Source: an uncultured Aquimarina sp.
GTDB taxonomy: Bacteria > Bacteroidota > Bacteroidia > Flavobacteriales > Flavobacteriaceae
Length of the DNA: 64,000 nucleotides
Direction: 5' to 3'
Assembly (NCBI GenBank): GCA_947498935.1
Contig: CANMMM010000022.1
Location: forward strand, 20,095-84,094
Shown: one piece after another, positions 16,498 through 25,656 of the stretch
Position numbering within the stretch: position 1 is the stretch's first letter
How the letters are laid out: each line of letters opens with the position of its first letter
The notes under the pieces: generated by a model
Told to the model about the DNA's origin: nothing
What the model saw: the letters and a program-made list of their open reading frames with translations, nothing else
Database searches by the model: none
Translations under genes and position numbers: made by a program

Positions 16498-16602
16498 TAG
16501 ACGTAGCTCTATACTGGACGAGCAATTACAGTTTTCTGATTTAGAGCAGTTTTTTAGGCTGCTATTTTATGAAAACAATGGGTTCGACTCCCATACGTCA
16601 AC
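16498..16602 (+). tRNA. Degenerate tRNA-like sequence
   Basis: A perfect T arm (ATGGG-TTCGACT-CCCAT), a D-arm-like hairpin (GCTC...GAGC) and a 6-of-7 pairing acceptor stem (TAGACGT with ACGTCAA) are all present. The middle is about 54 nt, too long and lacking a clear anticodon arm; it holds two other hairpins (CAG-TTTT-CTG; AGCAG...CTGCT). It is probably a tRNA pseudogene or a tRNA-like RNA domain. Confidence 0.35.
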
Positions 16603-16823
16603 GATTTCTTAAAGAAGAATACAATATTATGTTTTTTTTAACACTTTTTAGGGTCACATTTACCCTCTGAAAAACATTAATATATACAAGGGCAACAAAT
16701 TGAATAACAAGTGTATTAAGCTTTAAAGTACTCAAAACATGTCCTGCACGCATTCTTTGACATTACAAAAACTGACTCATTAATTTGAGAATTCGATATA
16801 CTAACTTTTTTAAGTTATTAACA

Positions 16824-16895
16824 CGAGATATAACTCAGTGGCAGAGTGCCGCGCTTCTATCGCGGAAGTCTTGGGTTCGATTCCCAATATCTCCT
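16824..16895 (+). tRNA. tRNA-Arg(TCT), atypical
   Basis: A 72-nt cloverleaf. The acceptor stem is perfect at six pairs (GAGATA/TATCTC) but the first pair would be C-C. The D arm is ACTC-AGTGGCA-GAGT. The anticodon stem CCGCG/CGCGG has loop CTTCTAT, giving anticodon TCT. The T arm is TTGGG-TTCGATT-CCCAA. CCA is not encoded. The 1:72 mismatch and isolated position make it unusual; it may be a functional minor tRNA, a decaying copy, or a phage-derived tRNA (Arg-TCT is common in phages). Confidence 0.6.
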
Positions 16896-16986
16896 CTACT
16901 CCCCCCAAATCACCTATTTGTTAGTATAACCATCATAAATAGGTATATGCTTTTATGATGTGTTATAAAAACGTTTTTTACTACTT

Positions 16987-17075
16987 GGGCGTTACCCAAA
17001 GGGTCGGGCTATCCATTGCAATTCCTCGCTCTCCTAAGGTCGAGGCTGTGGGATTTCCATTACTATCCCTAACGC
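16987..17075 (+). repeat. Intergenic repeat copy C
   Basis: GGGCGTTACCC at the left and ATCCCTAACGC at the right, with the main-type core (CAATTCCTCGC... GGCTGTGGGATTTCCAT). It lies between the tRNA and a small membrane-protein gene. Confidence 0.85.
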
Positions 17076-17277
17076 AACTATACGTTTACAAACTAGCACC
17101 TACCTATCCACTCACAATATAAACAAGTACAAAGCAATAAAACTGATTTTCATCTAGTTAAAAAAAACACTTTATCGATTTTATTTGCTTTTTCTTAACA
17201 TTAAAAGAGGGATGCTATCATACAATTATATATATTTACGAATACACTTAACTCATTTTCTTTTGGACTGATATTAA

Positions 17278-17610
17278 ATGAGCAAAACAAAAAAAACATT
17301 TCAGGGATACATCATCGCTATCACTACTATTGGTTTTATAGGATTATTAATTATACTATCTACATTATTAGAAGTACGTGGTTCTAATTTACTATCTATA
17401 CTAATGGTATCTATCACGGTATGTATCTTTATCCTTAATGGTATTGGGCTTATCTGTTCGATATGGGAATACTATGCCTATAGACATCTCAAAAATTTAA
17501 TCGGTTTACTTATACATATTGGTATTGCTACTTTGCTCTTGTTCCTAATCATCGTTAATGAACTAAGTATAGCTACTATTCTATCTATTGTAGCTAGTAT
17601 GAATTTGTAA
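17278..17610 (+). CDS. Small membrane protein, unknown function
   Basis: A 110-residue protein with about four hydrophobic segments (10-28, 36-60, 73-90, 91-108). The ATG follows an AT-rich region with no strong ribosome-binding site, as is usual in this phylum. No family is recognised and it stands alone. Length and continuous hydrophobic pattern suggest a real gene. Confidence 0.55.
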   Translation: MSKTKKTFQGYIIAITTIGFIGLLIILSTLLEVRGSNLLSILMVSITVCIFILNGIGLICSIWEYYAYRHLKNLIGLLIHIGIATLLLFLIIVNELSIATILSIVASMNL

Positions 17611-18182
17611 TCTTTCTATAGTGCCCACTTTTACTTTTTACTGAACTCAAAAAATATCAGTCTGTTCTATCTAACAAATCGCTATTTTTCAACAAATCCT
17701 TTAAAAACAGCCCTCAAAATAGAAAAAACACCTATTTACTATCCAAAAATTAAAAAAATGATAAAAAAGGTAGGGTGTTTTTGTACTATCTAGTTATAGG
17801 ACTATAAGATTAACTGATGTAGCTATTGTTTTTGTTAATCATGAAACATTCATAAAGGCTGTTTTGTTATCTAATGGCTTACAAACAGCAATAGCTAACT
17901 CTAAAACCTACAGACTAATGAAATATAAACCAACAAGCATAGTTTTTCTTTCTTTTTTAGTGTATATAGTATCACTTTTTAACACATAAAGGCATGGAGT
18001 AGTATTCAGCGTTATAGAATTCAATGGGTAAGTATCTAAAAAGTAAATGCTTTTTAACTCTATAACAAGGCATTATATTTTTTTCGCTTCATTTATGCAA
18101 TAGAAACATTGTTTTTTAGTCATAAAAAGAGTAATTTATTCAAAATATGATCGTTAGAGAATGATATAATTTTTTTGAATAT
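17611..18182. other. AT-rich intergenic region, no feature called
   Basis: About 570 bp upstream of the sigma-factor gene. Only short inverted repeats (such as TTATAG-GA-CTATAA near 17793) are seen; it presumably carries the promoter for the sigma operon, but no clear consensus match was found. Confidence 0.4.
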
Positions 18183-18695
18183 ATGCCCCAAGAAAAAATA
18201 AATGTTTGCGAAGAGAAAGTATATGAGCAGCTTTATCGTGCGCATGCCGAAAAAATATGTTACTATATCTACTATAAATATGGTGACATGGAAAAAGCAC
18301 AAGACATCGTGCAAGACAGTTTTGCCAAACTATGGGTTAACTGTTCCAAAATTATTTTCGAAGCCGCCAAAAGTTATCTGTATAAAGTAGCAAATAATGC
18401 TTCTATTAGTGATTACGCACATCAGAAAGTAGTCTTAAAATACAAAACTACTGAGCAAAAATCATATACAAATGAATCTCCAGAATTCCAGATGGAAGAA
18501 AAGGAGTTCATGGATAAATTGAATACTGCTATTGGAAATTTAAAGGATAAACAACGTGAAGTTTTTCTTTTAAACAGAATCGAAAAAAAAACGTACAAAG
18601 AAATAGCAGAAATGCTAGGGATCTCTGTCAAAGCAGTCGAAAAAAGAATGCATTTGGCCTTGCTCAACCTACGAAAACGCATCGGTGACATTTGA
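18183..18695 (+). CDS. ECF-type RNA polymerase sigma factor (FecI-like)
   Basis: A 170-residue sigma-70 family factor with only regions 2 and 4. Region 2 spans about 14-80 (DMEKAQDIVQDSFAKLW is the -10 recognition helix). Region 4 spans about 112-165 (LKDKQREVFLLNRIEKKTYKEIAEMLGISVKAVEKRMHLAL). It is followed by a FecR anti-sigma gene and a TonB receptor with a signalling domain, the standard Bacteroidota cell-surface signalling trio: receptor occupancy releases the sigma factor, which then activates the receptor operon. Confidence 0.93.
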   Translation: MPQEKINVCEEKVYEQLYRAHAEKICYYIYYKYGDMEKAQDIVQDSFAKLWVNCSKIIFEAAKSYLYKVANNASISDYAHQKVVLKYKTTEQKSYTNESPEFQMEEKEFMDKLNTAIGNLKDKQREVFLLNRIEKKTYKEIAEMLGISVKAVEKRMHLALLNLRKRIGDI

Positions 18696-18731
18696 GAATA
18701 CATTACTATGGCATCGATATAAAATGTAAAC

Positions 18732-19649
18732 ATGATGGATAATGATAATTTTTTAGGACGATGGATTGCTGGTGAGCTTACGGAGGAAGAACGCACCACT
18801 TTCGAGCAATCTGCGGACTATCTAGCATATAAAGATATTCTTAGGGCTACTGAAAAATTCGAGCGCCCTACCTTTGATATAGAAAAAAGACTAGCGCAAC
18901 AACGCGTCTATAATCAAACGTATACCGAAGCTCCTAAGCAAAAAACAATAAAACTCAATAGTTGGTATTATGTTGCTGCCACGGCAGCTGTACTAGTAGC
19001 ATTGATCGGAATAAAGTCATTATTTTTTACCTCCACGACTATTCAAACGGCTATTGCTGAAACTAAGGTATGGACACTCCCTGACCAATCTACAGTAACC
19101 TTAAATGCCGATTCTGCTATAACCTATGACGAAACTACATTTGACACCCATCGCATAGTAATATTAGAAGGGGAAGCATTTTTTGACATTACCACAGGAT
19201 CTACCTTTACCGTACAGACATCCAATGGAGCTATTACTGTATTGGGCACACAATTTAATGTGCAAAATCGAGAAACATTCTTCGGAGTGAACTGTTACGA
19301 AGGCAAAGTACAGGTACAAAACAAAAAAGACACTGCTATTCTTACCCCACAGATGGGAGTACATGCTACAAATGATAGTGCTTTCATACCTACTACACTT
19401 ACCCAGACACAACCTGATTGGATGCAAGGTCGTAGTAGTTTTCAAAAAGCGCCATTAAAGCAACTGATCCAGGAACTAGAAAGACAGTACGCCATTACGA
19501 TTATGACCGAGGGTATAGACCTTACCCGTCAGTTTTCTGGTTCTTTTGCACATGATAATTTACAAAAAGCATTGAAAATATGCTTCGAACCTATGCAAAT
19601 TACATATACCTTTGTATCTGATAAGAAAATCGTATTAACTAATAAGTGA
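18732..19649 (+). CDS. FecR-type anti-sigma factor
   Basis: A 305-residue inner-membrane regulator. A cytoplasmic N-terminus (1-70) has the short pattern LGRWIAGELTEEER that contacts the sigma factor; one TM segment lies at about 79-97. The periplasmic FecR domain (about 110-205, with VTLNADSAI, LEGEAFFDI, VLGTQFNV) is followed by a C-terminal DUF4974-like domain (about 235-305). It lies 36 bp after the sigma gene, and its stop overlaps the receptor start (GTGA). Confidence 0.92.
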   Translation: MMDNDNFLGRWIAGELTEEERTTFEQSADYLAYKDILRATEKFERPTFDIEKRLAQQRVYNQTYTEAPKQKTIKLNSWYYVAATAAVLVALIGIKSLFFTSTTIQTAIAETKVWTLPDQSTVTLNADSAITYDETTFDTHRIVILEGEAFFDITTGSTFTVQTSNGAITVLGTQFNVQNRETFFGVNCYEGKVQVQNKKDTAILTPQMGVHATNDSAFIPTTLTQTQPDWMQGRSSFQKAPLKQLIQELERQYAITIMTEGIDLTRQFSGSFAHDNLQKALKICFEPMQITYTFVSDKKIVLTNK

Positions 19650-22321
19650 AAACCCCAAAACAACTTATAGCCTTTTTATTTTTTTGGTATGCTGCTAGTT
19701 ATGCACAGCAAACAATAACAAATACTACTCCAAAAAAAATTGCTTTATCATCAGTCCTTGCTAGCTTAGAGAAACAACAGGAACTTCATTTCTCGTTTGA
19801 TGCAGATGCTATTCAAAAAATACAGATTACCACCGCTCAAACAGTCAGTTCGCTAGCAATGCTGCGAACTATTTTACAAAATCAAACCCCTTATACTTTA
19901 GAGAAAGTAAGTTCGAATGAATATTTATTAATCAAAGATACTACCCTACTCTCTCTCTGTGGCGTGGTCGTAGATGCTGCTTCTGGATTTGAATTGCCTA
20001 GTGCTACTATAGAAACAGAAACACACGGTAGTATTGATACTGAAACAAACGGGACATTCGACATACAAGTACATCCTAGGGAGACTATTACCGTTTCTTT
20101 TTTAGGATACACACCTATAGTACTCAAAGCTACTGACCTTGTAGAGCACCCTTGTACAACCATTCGTTTATCCTCTAAAGCACTACTTTTAGACCAAGTA
20201 GTAGTCAAAGAATACCTCACCAAAGGGATTCAAAAAAATAGTGACGGCTCTATAGACATTTCTACAAAAGAGCTTCGTATTCTGCCAGGATTAGCAGAAC
20301 CTGATGTCTTACAAAGCTTACAGATGATTCCTGGTATTAGCAGTCCTACTGAAGATCCTGCTGGATTGTATATTCGCGGAGGTACGCCGAGTCAGAATTT
20401 AATCTTGTGGGACGGTATTAAGATGTACCATACCGGACACTTCTTTAACCAAATTTCTACTTTTAACCCATTTATTGTCAAAAAAATAAAAACCTATAAA
20501 GGAGGAACGAGTGTACGCTATGGTGATCGAATCGCAGGTATCATTGCTATAGAATCTGATGACGACCTTACTGATAAACTACAAGTAGGTGGTGGTATCA
20601 ATCTCACACATGCAGATGCCTTTGCTAAAATCCCATTATCATCTAAGGTAGGGGTATTACTTGCTGGACGTAGATCTACTACAGATTGGTATCAAAACAT
20701 CAACTACGAAAACTTAGTCCGAAAAGTTTTTCAGAGCACAAGAGCTGACTTTGCGGATCGATCAGGAAATTCTTTTACAGAAATTGGGCGAGAAGATGCT
20801 TTTCATTTCTCCGATATTAATGCCAAAATAATTTGGCAACCTAATGCTACTAACTTTTTTAGAGTTAGCAGTATTTATGCAGAAAACAAACTAGACAACA
20901 TCCAAAATATCACACTCCAAGATAGTAATGACCGTACGTTGTTTATCAACTTGATCGATAAACTAACACTAGAGAATACGGGATGGAGTCTATATTGGAA
21001 AAAGAAATATGCATCTGGTATTGAACAAGAAACTAGCTTTTACGCATCTTCCTACAATCGGCAATATCGATTAGAAGTGGATCGATCTGTGAGTAATTCT
21101 AGTATCATGACCGTTAACGAAATTAAAGATATAGGGGGTGAATTTTCATTACAAATCCCTGTAGACACAAAAAACAAAGTCCGTTTAGGCTATCAATTCA
21201 CCTATAATGATTCCTTTTACAACCTCACACATTTAGAAATCATAAACCGAAAAGAGCTAACGAATGACACTCGTAAATTAGCCAATGTAGGCACTAATCA
21301 TACTGTTTTTAGCGAATATGTATACACTTCTGCCAGAAGTAATCTAAGCATTGGATTACGCAGCTATATACTTAGTAATACGGATCAAGTACTAACAGAA
21401 CCTCGGCTTTTTGCATCTACCGAGTTATGGAAAAATTTTAGACTCACAACCTCAGCTGAATTAAAAAACCAACAACTGAATAATTATACTGTTTTTAACA
21501 ATGATTTAAGTTCTGATGTTGCTAGTTTACCTGCAGCGAATGATGTGTGGTTTATTTCTAGCAATGACTCAAGTAAAGATTCAGCTCCAATCCTACCCAT
21601 TGTAAAAAGTCAGCAATTTACTTTGGGAAGCTTATACACGTATAGAGGTTGGAATTTAGATATCGAAGGCTATTATAAAAAAATCACAGATATTCCTGCT
21701 ATTAACGATGTAATTCTGCGTATTGCTGCTCCTTTTAATATCGATAGCAGAGCTAACACCAGTGGAACAGAACACAGAATTGGCATAGATCTATTGATCA
21801 AAAAAAGAATTCGGAATTACCGATTTTGGCTAGGATATACCCTCAGTAATAGTAATTTTTCTTTTCCGACAATACAAAAAGAATCATTTGATGGAAATTT
21901 TGATCAGCGTCATGTTTTTAATTTTTCGCAAACCCTAAAAATTAAAAAACTAGAATTTGCACTCGGATGGAACTATGCTAGTGGTAGACCTTTTAGTCAA
22001 GTAGCCAGAAGCGAAGTCCCTGTTAATAATGCACTTGGGGTAATAATTAAGCCCAACACGAGTATTAATAGTAATAGATATAGAGATTATCATAGACTAG
22101 ATGCTTCTGTTACCTATCGATTTTTACTTGGTCCGCAAAAAAAATGGAAAGCCATGCTGGGCGCTTCTGCCCGTAACATCTATGATAGGGCTAATGACAT
22201 TGATCAGGCATACATAGGTAATAATGAGGCAATAGAACGCACAGATAATACTTTTGTAAATACCGTGAATAAACAATCACTTCGTTTTACACCTGATATT
22301 GTATTTCGTATCCAATTCTAA
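19646..22321 (+). CDS. TonB-dependent outer-membrane receptor with signalling (STN) domain
   Basis: An 891-residue receptor starting at GTG. A signal peptide (1-20) is followed by an STN/secretin-like domain (about 25-100) that talks to FecR. A carboxypeptidase-regulatory-like domain (about 104-185), a plug (about 195-310, with LYIRGGTPSQNLILWDG) and a beta barrel ending RFTPDIVFRIQF complete it. It takes up an unknown ligand and reports it to the sigma/anti-sigma pair. No SusD partner or enzyme gene follows, so iron or another non-glycan ligand is as likely as a sugar. The 3' end overlaps the convergent lipoprotein gene by 4 nt. Confidence 0.9.
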   Translation: MKTPKQLIAFLFFWYAASYAQQTITNTTPKKIALSSVLASLEKQQELHFSFDADAIQKIQITTAQTVSSLAMLRTILQNQTPYTLEKVSSNEYLLIKDTTLLSLCGVVVDAASGFELPSATIETETHGSIDTETNGTFDIQVHPRETITVSFLGYTPIVLKATDLVEHPCTTIRLSSKALLLDQVVVKEYLTKGIQKNSDGSIDISTKELRILPGLAEPDVLQSLQMIPGISSPTEDPAGLYIRGGTPSQNLILWDGIKMYHTGHFFNQISTFNPFIVKKIKTYKGGTSVRYGDRIAGIIAIESDDDLTDKLQVGGGINLTHADAFAKIPLSSKVGVLLAGRRSTTDWYQNINYENLVRKVFQSTRADFADRSGNSFTEIGREDAFHFSDINAKIIWQPNATNFFRVSSIYAENKLDNIQNITLQDSNDRTLFINLIDKLTLENTGWSLYWKKKYASGIEQETSFYASSYNRQYRLEVDRSVSNSSIMTVNEIKDIGGEFSLQIPVDTKNKVRLGYQFTYNDSFYNLTHLEIINRKELTNDTRKLANVGTNHTVFSEYVYTSARSNLSIGLRSYILSNTDQVLTEPRLFASTELWKNFRLTTSAELKNQQLNNYTVFNNDLSSDVASLPAANDVWFISSNDSSKDSAPILPIVKSQQFTLGSLYTYRGWNLDIEGYYKKITDIPAINDVILRIAAPFNIDSRANTSGTEHRIGIDLLIKKRIRNYRFWLGYTLSNSNFSFPTIQKESFDGNFDQRHVFNFSQTLKIKKLEFALGWNYASGRPFSQVARSEVPVNNALGVIIKPNTSINSNRYRDYHRLDASVTYRFLLGPQKKWKAMLGASARNIYDRANDIDQAYIGNNEAIERTDNTFVNTVNKQSLRFTPDIVFRIQF

Positions 22322-22755
22322 GGTATAAACCGACGATTCGATTCATCTTTTGTGTAAATATGTTTGGTAACTACCTCTTCTACTTGCGTGCGGTATAAAA
22401 GTACAGGTTGCGTTTCTGTTTCAATTATTTCGATAAAAGAGCTTTCTTTTGTAGGCATATCTATACGGTAGTTGCCCTCTCGCAAATAGGTCCAATGCGC
22501 TGTCATTATCTTTTGCACATTACATGCATTACCTTGTAGATCATACGAGACCAGTAGCATATCTCCATCTGCGGCTATACGCATCGTATTGGTAAGTTCA
22601 CAAGAGGTTAGTGGCTTTTCAAATTCATTTAGAAATGTTTGCTTTAACGTCCAATTACCTATGAACTTTTCTTCTTGGATTGCTTCTTGATCCGATTTAC
22701 AAGCATGCAATACTATTACTATCATCATTATAGGGTACATAACACACCACTTCAT
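22318..22755 (-). CDS. Small lipoprotein, lipocalin-like
   Basis: A 145-residue protein with a signal peptide and lipobox (VLHAC, Cys19). The rest has the short-strand pattern of lipocalin-like Bacteroidota lipoproteins (FIGNWTLKQTF, then MRIAADGDML, then AHWTYLREGNYRIDM). It is convergent to the TonB receptor and shares 4 nt with its stop region, with no terminator between. Function unknown. Confidence 0.7.
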   Translation of the reverse strand: MKWCVMYPIMMIVIVLHACKSDQEAIQEEKFIGNWTLKQTFLNEFEKPLTSCELTNTMRIAADGDMLLVSYDLQGNACNVQKIMTAHWTYLREGNYRIDMPTKESSFIEIIETETQPVLLYRTQVEEVVTKHIYTKDESNRRFIP

Positions 22756-22867
22756 ACATTCTATATTACAAGTTCGTATACACTTTCGTGACTAAAAAAC
22801 TGATTCTTTCTTCTAAAAAATTATGTATTGAGAAATAATATGTGCCTATTTATAGCACTTACTTTTT

Positions 22868-23101
22868 TTGAGTAATAGCATCAATACGTTATTAGAAACA
22901 TATATAGAACGTTCTACCCTACTTTTTTTCTTAAAAAAAATAAAAAATTCGATTATATTCTACTTAAATTTTTCGTATTCTTTAAGAAAAATTTTAGAAC
23001 TATCTTTTGACTTAGGGCCTGTTACCCCTAAAAAGAAGCACTTAATCCCTCATATTGCTTCACAAAGTCTATATGGCATCGCTATAGCCATTAGCGGATA
23101 G
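22868..23101 (+). CDS. Doubtful 77-codon ORF in a short transcription unit
   Basis: It opens at a TTG just after a promoter-like TTACTTTTTTTG and stops 10 bp before a strong terminator (23111). The peptide is Lys/Ile/Ser-rich with no domain. The unit may make a small RNA rather than a protein. Kept because promoter-like and terminator signals frame it. Confidence 0.25.
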   Translation: MSNSINTLLETYIERSTLLFFLKKIKNSIIFYLNFSYSLRKILELSFDLGPVTPKKKHLIPHIASQSLYGIAIAISG

Positions 23102-23110
23102 CTAAAATAG

Positions 23111-23136
23111 AAAAAGAGCGTATAAACGCTCTTTTT
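23111..23136 (+). terminator. Rho-independent terminator
   Basis: AAAAAGAGCGT pairs with ACGCTCTTTTT around a 4-nt loop; usable in both directions. Confidence 0.85.
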
Positions 23137-23235
23137 CTTCACACACAAACTATTCGATCTTAGAGTACGTAACCTCTGTGACCAAAAATTAAATTTTTCT
23201 TTCAAACAATTTTTTATAAATCATCAATGTTCATG

Positions 23236-23287
23236 AATATACTCACCTTGATACTGTTTGGGGGTCAATCATCAGGATGAGTATATT
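23236..23287. repeat. Inverted repeat in noncoding DNA
   Basis: AATATACTCA (23236-23245) and TGAGTATATT (23278-23287) pair perfectly around a 32-nt loop with further partial pairing. The surrounding 23140-23640 region holds no gene that could be supported. Confidence 0.45.
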
Positions 23288-23649
23288 TAAACAATCGCTT
23301 CTTAAAACGGGTAAACAACATTTTACCCTACTTTTTTTTACACTTAAAAGTGATTTTTTTTTCAAAAAAACAAACAAGCACCTAAGAATAAAGCACTTGA
23401 CAAACATCATTATAAAACGTAACAACTGTCTTATACACTAATGACGACTAGCGACAGCTGAATGTGGCAAACTCGTACAAAAAAATACCGATTATACTGA
23501 CTACACTTCTCGCAAACCACCCCAAACCATTAGTTAAAAGCGATTTAATTATTGCTTCCTAAAAATAAAATTTCAGGATATGCTGTTAGTGTATTTATGC
23601 GTGCATTCGCTAGGAGAAAAGACATTCGATGTATTCCAAAAAAAAAGCC

Positions 23650-23685
23650 CAATAAGGTCAGCGCATCGACCTATTGAACTTTTTC
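23650..23685. terminator. Terminator-like hairpin
   Basis: CAATAaGGTC and GACCTATTG form a stem with an 8-nt loop and one bulge, flanked by an A run on the left and ACTTTTT on the right. No gene clearly belongs to it. Confidence 0.45.
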
Positions 23686-23862
23686 ATAATTGATAGTCAG
23701 TCAGTGAAATAATTACTTGATTCAAAGATAATGACTATCCACGAAATGTGTTTACTGTAAAACATCAAACTTTTTATGCAATTTTAATACTTGTCAATAC
23801 CAGCACTTTACGATCTTGTGTATATCCTACTAACACACTCCGATTTCCCTCTGTATATGCAT

Positions 23863-23895
23863 AAAAAAAACTATGACCACAGCCATAGTTTTTTA
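23863..23895 (-). terminator. Terminator of the choice-of-anchor I lipoprotein gene
   Basis: AAAAAACTATG pairs with CATAGTTTTTT; on the minus strand the stem is followed by eight T. It lies about 95 bp after the stop codon. Confidence 0.75.
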
Positions 23896-23989
23896 TGTTA
23901 TATTTTTTGATTTTTGTTAGAAGTGAAGGTTTTTAGAGCAAATACAGCTATTTTTTCTAATACCTCATGACCTATTTATCGGATAGATG

Positions 23990-25522
23990 TTATGCTCCTT
24001 TCCGCACTTCATATATACTTACTGTATTAGAAATTTCGTGTGTAATGACGATTAAATCTTTGGCTGTTGGGCTTTGAGAAGCAGGTATGGTGATCAGCCC
24101 TTCTGGTCCAATATCATGGGTATCAATCAACCAATCTAAAAATACAGGTGCCACAGGGTTAGAAATATCAAAGGCTAGTACACCTCCTGTACGCTCTAAT
24201 CCTACAAAAAGCAAGGTTGTTTCCCCTATTTTTAGAGTTGCTACTGCTTCTGGTTCTGCGCCTTTATCATCCGACCTGTCGTCTGCTTCTCCTTCATCAT
24301 TATTAAACAACGAAGGATTAATTTCTAATGTTTTTCTCGCTATCAAATCTCCACTATCATACACTATATTTCCTGATGTATCCCAAATCGTAAAAGACCT
24401 ACCCCCATAACAATACAACTGATCAAAATCTCCATCTCCATCTATATCTCCATTTGCAATAGTTGTTTTTAGCCGTCCTAAATTTTCATTTGCTTGTAAC
24501 GTAGCTGCATTTGGAAATACTGTAGGATCTAATAGCAGGTCTTTGATACGTTTTTCTTCAGAAAACCCATCATAATCTCTAGCATCTCCTTCATTAGCAG
24601 AAATAATGTACCCTATTTCATCAATCGTAGTATATGTAATCGCATCAGGCTGATACAGCCCTAATACAGGCCAATTTTGTAAATTCCCTACAATAGCGTC
24701 TTTATTACTCGCATCTAATGTATTTCTAGCGTCTAAATGATTTTTAGTACCTAGCCCTACTAAAGATGTTACTGTTTTGGTTGTAAGATCTACTATCGCA
24801 AGACCATTATTTTCTTGTAATGCTACATATGCAGTTTTAGAATCCTCTGTTATAGCGATATATTCGGGTTCTACATCCTGTGCCAGGGTAGCATTTTTAC
24901 CGAATACTCTAAATCCATTACCTATTTCTTGTCCATTAAATGCCGAAAAGCCTGCAGTTGTAACTTGACGAGTTACCAAATCTATAATAGACACAGAACC
25001 CTCTGGATCATTGGTATACGCATCATTAGGTTCTCCTTCATTAGCAGCAACCACATAACGTCCATCTGGACTAAACGTTACCATATCAGGTAATGCCCCT
25101 GCAGGAAATGTATACAATAGTAATTGGGTTATTGTATCATAGATAGCTATTGTTCCATTCGCCTGTTTATCTGCCGCATTTTCTAATGCTACGGCAAGCA
25201 AATGTCCATGTATTGCCACACTATTAGGGATACCATTTACTGGAATAGCGACTGCTATTACAGGAGCTGTGGGATCAGAAATATTCCATACAGAAACTTC
25301 TGTATCATTAGGATTTACGATAAATAATTGCTGAGTAATAGGATCATAAGCCGATATTTCGGCAAAACCTTCGTCTCCACTACCATTGGATAAAGAACCG
25401 ATCTTTTTAAATACTAAAGTAGATGCATCTACCGGAACTCCCCCTCCATAATCATCAAAATGACAACTAGCTAATAAGGTAAGCGTAGCAATAGCAACGG
25501 TGAATCTTCTAAAAACTTTCAT
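23990..25522 (-). CDS. Choice-of-anchor I family beta-propeller lipoprotein
   Basis: A 510-residue secreted protein. The signal peptide ends in a lipobox (TLLASC, Cys20). The body is a seven-bladed-propeller-like repeat region, with blades recognisable by patterns such as DPITQQLFIVNPNDTEVSVWNIS, PDMVTFSPDGRYVVAANEGEPND and TAYVALQENNGLAIVDL. Such proteins are found alone or fused to phosphatase/esterase or sorting domains; here the lipid anchor replaces them. Acidic loops (DIDGDGDFDQ) may bind calcium. The role is unknown; surface exposure is likely. Confidence 0.82.
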   Translation of the reverse strand: MKVFRRFTVAIATLTLLASCHFDDYGGGVPVDASTLVFKKIGSLSNGSGDEGFAEISAYDPITQQLFIVNPNDTEVSVWNISDPTAPVIAVAIPVNGIPNSVAIHGHLLAVALENAADKQANGTIAIYDTITQLLLYTFPAGALPDMVTFSPDGRYVVAANEGEPNDAYTNDPEGSVSIIDLVTRQVTTAGFSAFNGQEIGNGFRVFGKNATLAQDVEPEYIAITEDSKTAYVALQENNGLAIVDLTTKTVTSLVGLGTKNHLDARNTLDASNKDAIVGNLQNWPVLGLYQPDAITYTTIDEIGYIISANEGDARDYDGFSEEKRIKDLLLDPTVFPNAATLQANENLGRLKTTIANGDIDGDGDFDQLYCYGGRSFTIWDTSGNIVYDSGDLIARKTLEINPSLFNNDEGEADDRSDDKGAEPEAVATLKIGETTLLFVGLERTGGVLAFDISNPVAPVFLDWLIDTHDIGPEGLITIPASQSPTAKDLIVITHEISNTVSIYEVRKGA

Positions 25523-25656
25523 ATTGATAAGTGATTTATGTTTTACACAAATCTCCTATCTAGATGTTTAGAAAAAGTTAACCCAAGAATAAATTACGGA
25601 AAAACTATTATTCCCAAATAACTTAACCGCACTATCATGCTATACTAGACACTGCA

